A DNA stretch of 64,000 nucleotides from CATQHW01 sp965243545 (lineage in GTDB: Bacteria > Spirochaetota > Spirochaetia > SZUA-6 > Bin103). Below, in pieces: positions 53,301-61,155 of the stretch (the first letter of the stretch is position 1; the number at the start of each line of letters is the position of its first letter). The notes under the pieces were generated by a model. That model made no database searches. It was given only the letters and a program-made list of their open reading frames with translations, and had not been told where the DNA came from. Made by a program: the position numbers and the translations under genes. Location of the stretch: assembly GCA_965243545.1 (NCBI GenBank), contig OZ251573.1, forward strand, positions 62,001 through 126,000. Direction: 5' to 3'.

Positions 53301-53891
53301 GAACGTATGATCCGGTCGTCAGAACCGGAAGTCCGTGAAGCTGGCGCACGCATGGTAAGCCTTGCCGCGTTGGAAAAACAAAGTGCAGCGGATCTCGAGG
53401 ACGAGGTGTTGCGTGGTGACGTCAGTCACCGGCTTGGCGTCGCTCAGGTCGCTTCCGCTAACATAACGTTGACCGATTGTCGAGCGTGGTGTGAAGCGAG
53501 GATAGCGGTCCTATTCAACGATAGCGATGCGCGCGTCCGGCGCGAAGCGGCGTCATGTTTCTCTCGGTTGACAGATGATGAGGCCCTCGACACATACAAC
53601 GATCTGATCACGGCGTTTTGCGAGAGCGCGGCGTTCGAGAGCGGCTCGCTCTGGCTCGTTAGCGCACTGGAGGAATCGTTGGAGCGTCTTCCGGGGATGA
53701 CGTGCATGGTCTGTGAACGGTACCTTGATCGTGGCGCCGGCGAGAGGTTCGATGTCGCCAAACTCATATTTCGGACGTACCAGCAACATCAGAACGACGA
53801 ATGGACAAGGCCGTCGTTGGACCTGATAGATCGCCTGTGTCTGGGGCGGCATCTCGGGGCGGAGCACGAGCTGGAGCAGTTCGATCGGTAA
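50312..53891 (+). pseudogene. Large STAND/NACHT-like defence protein: no P-loop, frameshift near its end
   Basis: The first frame (50312-53338, 1008 residues) begins GSANKLGNRYEKWWTVSQLVRML; an acidic stretch and ELHQVKRV suggest an N-terminal PD-(D/E)XK-like nuclease (E...D...QxK), as in DUF4297-type effectors. A Walker-B-like GVLIVDQLDAVS then follows within about 70 residues, but no Walker A motif is anywhere, and 700 residues of helical repeats come after. The continuation lies in another frame from about 53295 to 53891 (ERMIRSSEPEVREAGARM onward). Loss of two bases in a CA run at about 53294-53297 would explain the shift. I infer an internal deletion plus a frameshift in an NTPase effector. 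Confidence 0.65.
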
Positions 53892-54040
53892 GCGGGAGCA
53901 CGGACGACTTTGAGCGCGGGCGGCGCAGTGCGGTAGGGCTGATGGACTACGGGTGGGTGTGCTCGGCGCGATGCGGCCGCGGCTGGTAGGGGCAGTGACC
54001 AACGCGCGGTCAGCAATCGGCTGCAACACAACGCGGCGGC

Positions 54041-54087
54041 GCATGGACCAGGAGCGGCGGTTGGTGTACACTGCCTACATGGCCTAC
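54041..54087 (+). repeat. Copy 2 of the duplicated upstream sequence
   Basis: Partner of 50230-50276. Here the copy contains gtgtacact (a plausible TACACT -10) and leads directly into the ATG (54079) of the DUF433 gene. A shorter relative, ggtacactgcc, precedes the DUF2277 gene (57592-57602). Confidence 0.6.
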
Positions 54088-54335
54088 ACCGACAGGATCA
54101 CCATCGAGCCGGGCAAGCGTGGCGGCAAGCCCTGTATTCGCGGGATGCGGATGACGGTATACGCATTCGCGGGACGCGGGTCACGGTAATCGAAGTACTC
54201 GAATCCCGCGGCTCGGGGATGACGCAAGAACAGACTCTGGCGAACTTTCCGGACCTGCAAGCGGCCGACGTTCAGGCATGCCTGGAGTACGCCGCGGACC
54301 GCGAGCGCAAGATGGTGGCGATCCCGCGGGAGTAA
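54079..54335 (+). pseudogene. DUF433 antitoxin-like gene, chimeric and frameshifted
   Basis: The first frame (54079-54189) reads AYTDRITIEPGKRGGKPCIRGMRMTVYA, an ordinary DUF433 start, then ends in six unrelated residues. The remainder (about 54151-54335) in another frame reads CIRGTRVTVIEVLESRG-like sequence: IRGTRVTVIEVLESRGSGM, then FPDLQAADVQACLEYAADRER, an ordinary DUF433 end. The IRGxRxTV core is thus present twice, in two frames, at 54138-54166 and 54167-54195. This looks like fusion of two DUF433 genes. These proteins usually pair with a DUF5615 PIN-like toxin; none is left here. Confidence 0.75.
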
Positions 54336-54450
54336 CGCGGCGGCGGTGGGTGGCGCCAGGAGACGGATCGTCGACGTCGGGGCCCTCTCGGGCGGCTTGC
54401 CACGCACCGCGTATGCGCGTATTCTCTGTTGCCGAACGGATGGGGAGACC

Positions 54451-55521
54451 ATGAGTACGCTCCAAGAGCAGGTAACGGATCTGAGCTACCGGACCGATCG
54501 ACTGGAAGTGCTGTGCGAACGGCTCCTGGACAGCATCGATCAGACCGTCCGGGAAATGAAAGCGGAAGGCGCCAGAGACCGGGCGGCAGCTGCGCGAGCA
54601 CGAGAGGAAGACCGGGCGGAAGCTGCCAGAGCACGGGCGGAGGACCGGGCGGAAGCTGCCAAAGCGTGGGAAGCGGCTGCCAAAGCACGAGAGGAAGACC
54701 GCGCGGAAGCTGCCAAAGCGCGGGAGGCGGCTGAGCGAGCGCGGGCGGAGGACCGGGCGGCAGCTGCGCGAGCACGAGAGGAAGACCAAGCGGAAGCTGC
54801 CAAAGCACGGGAAGCGGCTGAGCGAGCACGGGCGGAGGACCGGGCGGAAGCTGCCAAAGCGTGGGAAGCGGCTGCCAAAGCACGAGAGGAAGACCGGGCG
54901 GAAGCTGCCAAAGCACGGGAAGCGGCTGAGCGAGCACGGGCGGAGGACCGGGCGGAAGCTGCCAAAGCACGGGAAGCGGCTGACAGAGCGCGAGAAGCGG
55001 CTGACAAAGAACGGAAAGAGGACCGGAGGGCGTGGAACCGGCGCTGGGGTCGGTTAGCCAACAAGATGGGCACCGTCGTGCAGGACATCGTCGCTCCGAG
55101 CCTGCAGCGTATCGCGCGCGACGAATTGAACTGCGGCGAGGAACAGTCCTTCAGCGTCTCCGTGTCCCGCTACCGTAGCGATGACCGGCACTACCGCCGC
55201 GAGTTCGACGCGCTCTACGTCGGGGCGCGCGGGGTGCTGCTCAACGAGACCAAGTCCACGGCCCACAGCGAGTATGCAACGCGCTTCGTCCAGTTCCTGA
55301 AAAGCGGTGAGTTCGCGCTCTACTTCCCGGAGCACCGGCATCTGAAGCTGGTGCCGGTGTTCTCGTCGCTGCGTCTGCCCGACCATCTGATCCCGTTTCT
55401 GACCAAGAACGGAATCTATGCGGTGAGCATGGGCGAGGAAACGATGCAGGTGCTCAATCGGGATGCGATAGCCGCCCGCGAGCGCAACTCGCCCGCTGCG
55501 TCCGCCGGCAGCGTGAAGTAA
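54451..55521 (+). CDS. Long coiled-coil protein with PD-(D/E)XK-like C-terminus (DUF3782-like)
   Basis: 356 residues. A short head (STLQEQVTDLSYRTDRLEVLCERLLDSI) leads into about 170 residues of highly charged coiled coil made of 18-residue units (RAEAAKAREAAERARAED), coded by tandem DNA repeats. The last 130 residues form a globular domain: REFDALYVGARGVLLNETKST has the D...ExK spacing of PD-(D/E)XK nucleases, and PHLIPFL-like IPFLTKNGIYAVSMG follows. DUF3782 proteins share this build; the function is unknown. Ribosome site ggggag, five bases before ATG 54451, supports the start. It is the only intact plus-strand gene inside the decayed island. Confidence 0.7.
   Translation: MSTLQEQVTDLSYRTDRLEVLCERLLDSIDQTVREMKAEGARDRAAAARAREEDRAEAARARAEDRAEAAKAWEAAAKAREEDRAEAAKAREAAERARAEDRAAAARAREEDQAEAAKAREAAERARAEDRAEAAKAWEAAAKAREEDRAEAAKAREAAERARAEDRAEAAKAREAADRAREAADKERKEDRRAWNRRWGRLANKMGTVVQDIVAPSLQRIARDELNCGEEQSFSVSVSRYRSDDRHYRREFDALYVGARGVLLNETKSTAHSEYATRFVQFLKSGEFALYFPEHRHLKLVPVFSSLRLPDHLIPFLTKNGIYAVSMGEETMQVLNRDAIAARERNSPAASAGSVK
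54570..55020. repeat. Tandem coding repeats of about 54 nt in the coiled-coil gene
   Basis: Units around cgggcggaagctgccaaagc and gcggctgagcgagcacgggc recur along this stretch with near-identity. They code for the charged coiled coil. Near-perfect conservation at third positions suggests recent copying rather than selection on protein alone. Confidence 0.85.
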
Positions 55522-55573
55522 GGTGAAGTAGCTTCAGAACTTACCGCCGAGCTCGTTCCTGTCGCTGGTTGAC

Positions 55574-56873
55574 TCAACCGACGTCATATCCGAGCTCTGC
55601 CAGGTAGCGGTTCATCGTTGCCTCGGCGGCGGCGCGCTCGCGCTCCAGCTCCCGCAGCTTGCGCACGGCGTCCGCCACGTCGATCCGTTCCTCCTCGTCG
55701 GCGTTGTCCACGTAGCGGCTGATGTTCAGATTCCAGTCGTTTTCTTCGATCTCGGCGACCGGCACGACCCGTGCGTACTTCTGTACGTCAGCGAAGGCGT
55801 GGAACGTGCCGGCGACGTGTTCGACGTCCTGCTGGCGCAGGCGGTTCTGGTTGCTGCCCTCCTCGAACTCGGCGGAGGCGTCGATGAACAGCACCTTGCC
55901 GCGGCGCGGCGCCGGCTTGTCCCGGTTGAGCAGCAGGATGGAGGCCGGGATGCCGGTGCCGTAGAACAGGTTGGGCGCCAGGCCGATCACCGCCTCGAAC
56001 AGGTCCTCCCGGAGCATCCCCTGGCGAATCTTGCCCTCGGCGCCGCTGCGGAACAGGACGCCGTGCGGCATCACCACGCCGAGCCGGCCGGTCCGGTTCA
56101 GCACCGCCACCATGTGCTGCACGAACGCCAGGTCGCCCTTGGTCTTCGGCGGCAGGCCGAACCGGAAGCGCCCGTACCCGTCGCTCTCGGCCACCTCGCG
56201 GCCCCACTCGTCCAGGCTGAACGGCGGATTGGCGATCACCCGGTCGTATGCGCGGCGTGTAGAACTCGCCGCCCTTCTTGCCCGCGTCGTCGGCGAACTG
56301 CTTGATCAGGTACTCGTAAGCGCGGCCGAGCAGATCGGGCTCCGCCATGCGGTCGTTGCGGAGCGAAACCTGCGAGAAGTGCTGCACCAGCCGGGCCAGC
56401 ACGGTGTCGCGGTTGCGCGCGTCGCCGAGCTTGCGTTCGTCGTTGAAGTCGATACCGGCGAGCACGCCCTCCAACGCGGCGTTCTGTTCCTCCAACGCCG
56501 AGCACGCCTTGTTGAGGGTCTCGCCGATGTCGGCGGCCGCGGCACCGATGGCGCCCCACCGCGCCCGCTTCGGCACGAAGAACTGGTGCTCGTCCGGATC
56601 GGTCCGGGCCGCGTCCGCAGGCACGCCGTCGGCGATCAGCTTCTCCGCCTCCTCCTCGAACCGGTCCGACAGCCGCTTCAGGAACAGCAGGCCGAAGATG
56701 TAGGTCTTGTAGTCGCTGCTGTCGATCGATCCGCGCAGGATGTCGGCCGCCGCCCAGAGGTACTGTTCGAGCTGCGCCACGCTCAGCACGCCGGCCGCCG
56801 GCGCGGCCGTGTTCCGCACCGGGCGGGGCGAGGACGATGCGGGGGCCGGCGCCCCCCGAACGCGGCGGCTCAC
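55574..56873 (-). pseudogene. hsdM: Type I restriction methylase HsdM with a frame-breaking internal deletion
   Basis: The N-terminal part (56873 to about 56251) is normal: LSVAQLEQYLWAAADILRGS, KTYIFGLLFLKRLSDRFEEE and KKGGEFYTPR. The C-terminal part, in another frame (about 56250 to 55574), begins YDRVIANPPFSLDEWGRE, containing the NPPF catalytic motif, and runs to the normal end. The roughly 85-90 residues that normally lie between, including the AdoMet motif (DPxxGSGG), are missing, and the join is out of frame. Either half alone cannot methylate DNA. Start GTG 56873 has a ggggag site. hsdS lies 5.4 kb away beyond inserted genes. Confidence 0.88.
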
Positions 56874-57009
56874 TCGTTGCTCCCCGGCGGGCGGTTTTGC
56901 ATGGCGGCCCCATTCAACGACATTCCCGGCCCGTGGTCCAGTCGCTGAATAGGCCAACGCGGCCGAAGACCGTGGGAGTGACAGCGTGACGGCGCCTCAT
57001 CGGATGCGG

Positions 57010-57054
57010 TAGAATGGACGGCCGGAAGCTCGCGCGGAGCGAGATGGCCGGCCG
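57010..57054 (+). promoter_or_regulatory. Promoter -10 and stable hairpin upstream of the 127-residue membrane protein
   Basis: TAGAAT (57010-57015) is 18 bases after gtgacg (56986-56991), a plausible promoter. Just downstream, cggccgg (57019-57025) pairs with ccggccg (57048-57054) and an inner ctcgc/gcgag stem adds five pairs around gcgga. The whole early leader is therefore folded, ending five bases before the gggagg ribosome site (57060-57065). Confidence 0.5.
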
Positions 57055-57072
57055 ATAACGGGAGGTGCGCCG

Positions 57073-57456
57073 ATGAAGGCATTCGGTATCGTGGTCGTGA
57101 TCCTTGCCTGCGTGCTGGGGGTGATGGGCGTCTTCGGGTCGATCACGGACATCGCCAACCGCACGCTCACGTTTTTCAGCGTCGCCATTGAGAGTATCCT
57201 GAGCGTCGTCACCGCGGCGCTGATCGTCATCGTGGTGCTCGGCCGCAGTCAGGACTCACGGTTCGGGCGGCTGGCGGCGTCCGTCGTTTCGTTCAGCATG
57301 ATAGCGAATCTGATCCTGTTGATCGGATTCGTGACCGGTTCCGTCGAGCAGGGCAATCCCGAATTGGCGTGGTTCATGCCGCTGGTTCCGGCTGCGGTGC
57401 AGGGCCTCTTTCTCATCCATTATCTGCGGTCGGAGGATACGGGCGCGGACCGCTGA
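57073..57456 (+). CDS. Small integral membrane protein (four helices, unknown)
   Basis: 127 residues, most of them hydrophobic. Helices at about 4-22, 38-56, 66-88 and 98-118 (for example GIVVVILACVLGVMGVFG and ALIVIVVLG) are separated by short polar loops. No family is recognised. The tail (RSEDTGADR) is charged. A gggaggtg ribosome site fixes ATG 57073, and the leader has a strong hairpin. No partner gene is adjacent; it is divergent from the hsdM relic. Confidence 0.6.
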   Translation: MKAFGIVVVILACVLGVMGVFGSITDIANRTLTFFSVAIESILSVVTAALIVIVVLGRSQDSRFGRLAASVVSFSMIANLILLIGFVTGSVEQGNPELAWFMPLVPAAVQGLFLIHYLRSEDTGADR

Positions 57457-57601
57457 TGCAGGCGGTCACGTCCACGGCGGCCGGTCGCAGCCGCGGAACG
57501 GGTAGTGGTCGCCCGGCCGGAAGCGCGGTAACGGCGGGTAGGTGTTGACCCCGCGTACTGCCTTGCCGCGGCACAGATACGCCGGATGGTACACTGCCGG
57601 C

Positions 57602-57901
57602 ATGTGCCGCAGTATCCGCCCGCTCCACAACTTCGCCCCGCCGGCCAGCGACCGGGAGATGCGCGCCGCGGCGCTGCAGTACGTCCGCAAGGTCAGCGGC
57701 GCGTCCAAGCCGTCGCAGGCCAACGCCCGCGTCTTCGAGCGCGCGGTCGACGAGGTCGCGCTCGCCACGCGGCGGCTGCTCGACTCGCTGGTGACCGCGG
57801 CGCCGCCGCGCAACCGCGAGGCGGAGGCCGCCAAAGCGCGGCAGCGAGCCGAGCGGCGCTTCGGCCCGGCAGCGGCGCAGCCGGCGCCGGCGCGCCGATG
57901 A
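57602..57901 (+). CDS. DUF2277 family protein
   Basis: 99 residues. CRSIRPLHNFAPPASDREMRAAALQYVRKVSGASKPSQAN, then ERAVDEVALATRRLLDSLVT, matches DUF2277, a small widespread helical family of unknown function with an N-terminal Cys. The last 15 residues (Ala/Pro/Arg) vary. ATG 57602 starts the domain. A ggtacactgcc sequence upstream may hold its -10. Its stop overlaps the next PhyH gene's ATG (ATGA), so they are cotranslated. Confidence 0.85.
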   Translation: MCRSIRPLHNFAPPASDREMRAAALQYVRKVSGASKPSQANARVFERAVDEVALATRRLLDSLVTAAPPRNREAEAAKARQRAERRFGPAAAQPAPARR

Positions 57902-58800
57902 CGCCGACGGTCGCCGACCTGGAGATGCCGGCCGACGCCCTGGACACCGGCAGGGCAGCGGCCGTCTTCGAGGAGCACGGCTGCCTGGTGGTGCGCGGCC
58001 TGATGCGCGCGCACGCCGGCGCCCTGTACCGGGACATCATGGCCACGGTCGACGACGCGATCGCCGACCTGGACCGGGCGTGGAAGGTCCCCGAAGGGTG
58101 GGTGGCGCCGAACGGCAGCCTGTTCCTGCCGGCGCCCGCGCATTACGGCCGCGACAAGCAGATCATGGTGGCCGGCATCGACTACACCACCAGCGCCGCG
58201 TTCCTGGCCGCGGCGCTCGACCCGGCCGCCATCGACGTCGTGGAAGCGATCATCGGGCCGCAGATCGAGCTGTTCGGCCAGGGACAGGCGCTGGTCAAGG
58301 AGCCGGTCGGCGGCCATCCCAAGCACCTCCATCAGGATTCCGCCTACTTCGAGCACCGCTACGGCGGCCCGGTGGCGATCCTCAGCTACACCATCGACAC
58401 CGATCTGCGCAACGGCGCGCTGCACGTGGCGCCCGGCAGCCATCGGCTGGGACAACTCGCGCACGTCGACACCTTCTCTCACCTGGGGCTGGACGAACGA
58501 GAGTGGCCGTGGGAGAAGGCGCTGCCGATCGAGGGCGCGGCCGGCGACTCGATCTTCTTCAACGTCAAGACCGTGCACGGCTCCAAGCCCAACTACGGGG
58601 ACGCGCCGCGTCCCGTGTTCATCATTCGCTACCGCCACCCCGACGACTACGCGATCGTCCGCGCCACCCGGACCGAGGTGCGCGCCGAGGCCGAGAAGCA
58701 GGCGGCGGAAGCGACGCGCGCCGACGATCAGCGCGGGCTCATGGTGCGCGGCTTCCGCCACACCGACTCGAAGAGCGCCGTGCAGCGCGCGCGGGCGTGA
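57898..58800 (+). CDS. Phytanoyl-CoA dioxygenase (PhyH) family protein
   Basis: 300 residues. FEEHGCLVVRGLM near the start, the iron-binding HxD in HLHQDSAYF, LHVAPGSHRLGQL, then the distal His in KTVHGSKPN and the 2-oxoglutarate Arg in IIRYRHP. It should be a functional Fe(II)/2-oxoglutarate oxygenase. The substrate is unknown. It begins on the DUF2277 stop and ends on the GTGA start of a second PhyH gene, so two oxygenases are coupled. The three PhyH proteins in the window are not close copies of one another. Confidence 0.88.
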   Translation: MTPTVADLEMPADALDTGRAAAVFEEHGCLVVRGLMRAHAGALYRDIMATVDDAIADLDRAWKVPEGWVAPNGSLFLPAPAHYGRDKQIMVAGIDYTTSAAFLAAALDPAAIDVVEAIIGPQIELFGQGQALVKEPVGGHPKHLHQDSAYFEHRYGGPVAILSYTIDTDLRNGALHVAPGSHRLGQLAHVDTFSHLGLDEREWPWEKALPIEGAAGDSIFFNVKTVHGSKPNYGDAPRPVFIIRYRHPDDYAIVRATRTEVRAEAEKQAAEATRADDQRGLMVRGFRHTDSKSAVQRARA

Positions 58801-59660
58801 GCGCGGCGATGGGCCAGCGTCCCGACTCGTCCGAGCGTCCCACCGCGTCCGAGCGGTTCTTCTTCGACACCAACGGCTATCTGTTGCTGGAGGGCGTGCT
58901 CGACATCGGCCACGTCGCCCGGCTGCGCGCCGCGCTGGACGCGGCCGTCGAGCGGCGCCGCGCGCTGGCGCGCACCGGCAGCGAGGTGTTCCGCGCCACC
59001 CAGGAACTGGAGAACGGCGCGCGCATCTTCTACCTGCTGGCCGAGGACGAGCTGTTCCTGGACCTGATCGACCTGCCGGCGGTGATGCCGTACGTCACCG
59101 GGCTGCTCAACGAGGCGCCGCACTTCCACGCCTCCGACGCGTTCCGGGAGCGCGGCCCCAGCGCTCACCCGCCCGGCTGGCACGTCGACGGCGCCGATGA
59201 CGGCTACCGCCGGCTCGGTCCTTACGTCCCGCTCCTGCAGCTCAAAATCGCCTACTTCCTGTCTGACATGAGCGCCCCGGACCAGGGCAACCTGACCGTG
59301 GCGCCGGGGTCGCACCGCGCGCAGGTCCCGCCCGGCGAGCGCGACCTGCAGGGGTTCGAGTCGATGCCGAGCGCGGTGCAGCTCCGCTGCCCGCCGGGGT
59401 CGTGCGTGATGTTCCACAACGCGCTCTGGCACACGCGCGGACCCGCGCGGCGCGCCGACGGCGAGCGGGTCATCCTCTATTACGCCTACGAGCACCCGTG
59501 GATGGCGGCGAGCCCGGAGCCGACCTCCTATCCGCCCAGTTTCTACGCGGCGCTGTCGCCTGCCCGCCGGCGGTTCTTCCACCCGGTGGTGCTGCCCAAG
59601 GCCCGCCGGGCGCTGCCAAGGCATGTGGCGGGACAGGCGCGGACTGACCATGTCAAGTAG
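58797..59660 (+). CDS. Phytanoyl-CoA dioxygenase (PhyH) family protein
   Basis: 287 residues. FFFDTNGYLLLEGVLDIG, the HxD in GWHVDGADDG, LTVAPGSHRAQVPPG and the distal His in ALWHTRGP mark a PhyH oxygenase. The Arg in ERVILYYAYEHP is slightly different from that of its neighbour. The start could be GTG 58797 (GTGA overlap with the previous PhyH gene, as often here) or ATG 58809. Its stop lies ten bases inside the next small gene. Two tandem PhyH genes might hydroxylate the same compound sequentially. Confidence 0.87.
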   Translation: MSAAMGQRPDSSERPTASERFFFDTNGYLLLEGVLDIGHVARLRAALDAAVERRRALARTGSEVFRATQELENGARIFYLLAEDELFLDLIDLPAVMPYVTGLLNEAPHFHASDAFRERGPSAHPPGWHVDGADDGYRRLGPYVPLLQLKIAYFLSDMSAPDQGNLTVAPGSHRAQVPPGERDLQGFESMPSAVQLRCPPGSCVMFHNALWHTRGPARRADGERVILYYAYEHPWMAASPEPTSYPPSFYAALSPARRRFFHPVVLPKARRALPRHVAGQARTDHVK

Positions 59661-59817
59661 CCGAAAACTGGAAGCGCACCTGCAGCATTTGGCGACCAGA
59701 GAGGACATCGAGAAGAGTGCGAGGAACACCATGAAATGGGTGGTCGGGATAATGATCACGTCGCTGATTGCGGCTGTGGCGGCTACGGCGGCCGTCATGG
59801 GTGCGGTGGTCAACTAA
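59650..59817 (+). CDS. Small single-span membrane protein, related to the coiled-coil protein tail
   Basis: 55 residues: KLEAHLQHLATREDIEKSARNT followed by one membrane helix, KWVVGIMITSLIAAVAATAAVMG. The REDIE-x-helix-WxxG build resembles the C-terminal end of DUF1640/Bdr-like proteins, such as the 295-residue protein at 18772 (NTLTWMIGLGFVVITSL). It starts inside the PhyH gene (11-base overlap). It may be a real tail-anchored peptide or the relic of a larger repeat protein. Confidence 0.5.
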   Translation: MSSSRKLEAHLQHLATREDIEKSARNTMKWVVGIMITSLIAAVAATAAVMGAVVN

Positions 59818-59873
59818 CCCTGCAGGCGCGATGTGTAGTAGGTTTCCGCCGACTGGAATCTGAGGAGTGACAC

Positions 59874-61154
59874 GTGGCAAAGAACGCCCCGTCCGCCGCG
59901 GCGCAGGCCGCGCAGCAACCGGCGCCGCCGGCCGCACCGTTTCGCAGTAGCGCGATCCCGCTCATCGCCATGGCGCTGGCCGCGGCGGGGGTCGCGCTCG
60001 GCTACATACTGACCCGCAACTTCTTTCAATACAACGTTCTGGGCGCGGCGTCCGGCTGCGCCGTGAGCGCTTACGTCGACTGCGACCGGGTCAGCTCGTC
60101 GCCGTTCGCGGCGATCGGGCCGGCGCCGATCTCGGCGTTCGGGATCGGCCTGCACGGCGCGGTGCTGGCGGCGCTGGCGGTCGCCCACTTCGGACGCGCC
60201 CGCGCCCGCGACGCGCTGGTCGGCGGCAGCGCGGCGCTGGCGCTGGCCGCCGCCGCAGTGTCGGTCGCGCTGGCGGTGATCTCGATCGCCGTGATCCGGG
60301 CGCTCTGCCTGTACTGCACGGCGCTGCAGATCGTGAACCTGGCGCTGGCCGGCGTCCTGACGTTCGGCTTGGCCGGCGGCGCCGCCGGCCGGTTGCGGCT
60401 GCGGCAGGCGCTCCCGGCGCTCGGCGGCCCGGCGCTCGGCGGCGGCGTTCTGGCCGCCGGCATCGGCGTGGTCGTGGCCGTCGTCGCCACGTTCGGCCTG
60501 TCGAGCGCCGCCGACCGGCAGCTGCTGGAGCGGCAGATACAAGAGGCGCGCGCGTCGCAACGGCTGGCCGACCGGTACCTGGACTTCACCCGCCACGAGT
60601 TCGACGCGACCGGCAGCCCGCAGCTCGGCGATCCCGACGCGCCGATCACCCTGGTGGTCTTTGCCGACTACAACTGCCCGCACTGCCGCAACTTCGACCC
60701 GCCCATCTCGGAGATCGCGCGCGCCGACGCCAACGTGCGGCTGGTCTACAAGTTCTTCCCGCTCGACGGCACCTGCAACCGGTCGATACCGCGCGACCGC
60801 CGCTCCACGTCCTGCGCCGCCGCGGCGGCCGCCTACGTGGCGCACCAGGAAGGGAAGTTCTGGGAGTACAGCGAAACGCTGTTCGCCAACTTTCAGCGGT
60901 ACGGGCCGAACCGGCTGGTCGAGTACGCCGAGCGGGTCGGCCTGAGCGATCCCGAACGCGTGCGCGCCGCGCTCGACGACCGGACGGTGCGCGCCAAGAT
61001 CGACGCCGACGTCTCCGAGGCGCTCGCCGCCGGCCTGCGGGCGACGCCGACCATGTACGTCAACGGCCGGCAGTTCCTCACCGCCCGCGTGCCGCCCAAC
61101 CGCGACCAGTTTTCGGTGATCCGCTTGATGCTCGCCGAGGAGGGCGGCCGCTGA
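59874..61154 (+). CDS. VKOR-DsbA fusion, disulphide-forming membrane protein
   Basis: 426 residues. The N-terminal half is a VKOR-like four-helix membrane domain: the loop cysteines are in SGCAVSAYVDC and the quinone-linked pair is in LCLYCTALQ. After another membrane helix comes a DsbA/thioredoxin-like periplasmic domain with the CPHC motif (YNCPHCRNF) and the cis-Pro in RATPTMYVNG. Such fusions make disulphides in exported proteins using quinones. The start is GTG 59874 with ggag seven bases upstream. The M24 peptidase gene follows after one base. Confidence 0.9.
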   Translation: MAKNAPSAAAQAAQQPAPPAAPFRSSAIPLIAMALAAAGVALGYILTRNFFQYNVLGAASGCAVSAYVDCDRVSSSPFAAIGPAPISAFGIGLHGAVLAALAVAHFGRARARDALVGGSAALALAAAAVSVALAVISIAVIRALCLYCTALQIVNLALAGVLTFGLAGGAAGRLRLRQALPALGGPALGGGVLAAGIGVVVAVVATFGLSSAADRQLLERQIQEARASQRLADRYLDFTRHEFDATGSPQLGDPDAPITLVVFADYNCPHCRNFDPPISEIARADANVRLVYKFFPLDGTCNRSIPRDRRSTSCAAAAAAYVAHQEGKFWEYSETLFANFQRYGPNRLVEYAERVGLSDPERVRAALDDRTVRAKIDADVSEALAAGLRATPTMYVNGRQFLTARVPPNRDQFSVIRLMLAEEGGR

Positions 61155-61155
61155 G

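Noticed and set aside
54272..54970. Proline-rich minus-strand frame (PPGPPPVLAQPLPVLWQ type)
   Set aside because: It is the reverse reading of the Ala/Glu/Arg-rich coiled-coil repeats; repetitive codons keep all frames open.
46874..56873. Possible insertion sequence or transposase as the cause of the island's rearrangements
   Set aside because: No transposase, recombinase or terminal inverted repeats were found; the junctions look like simple deletions or assembly joins.
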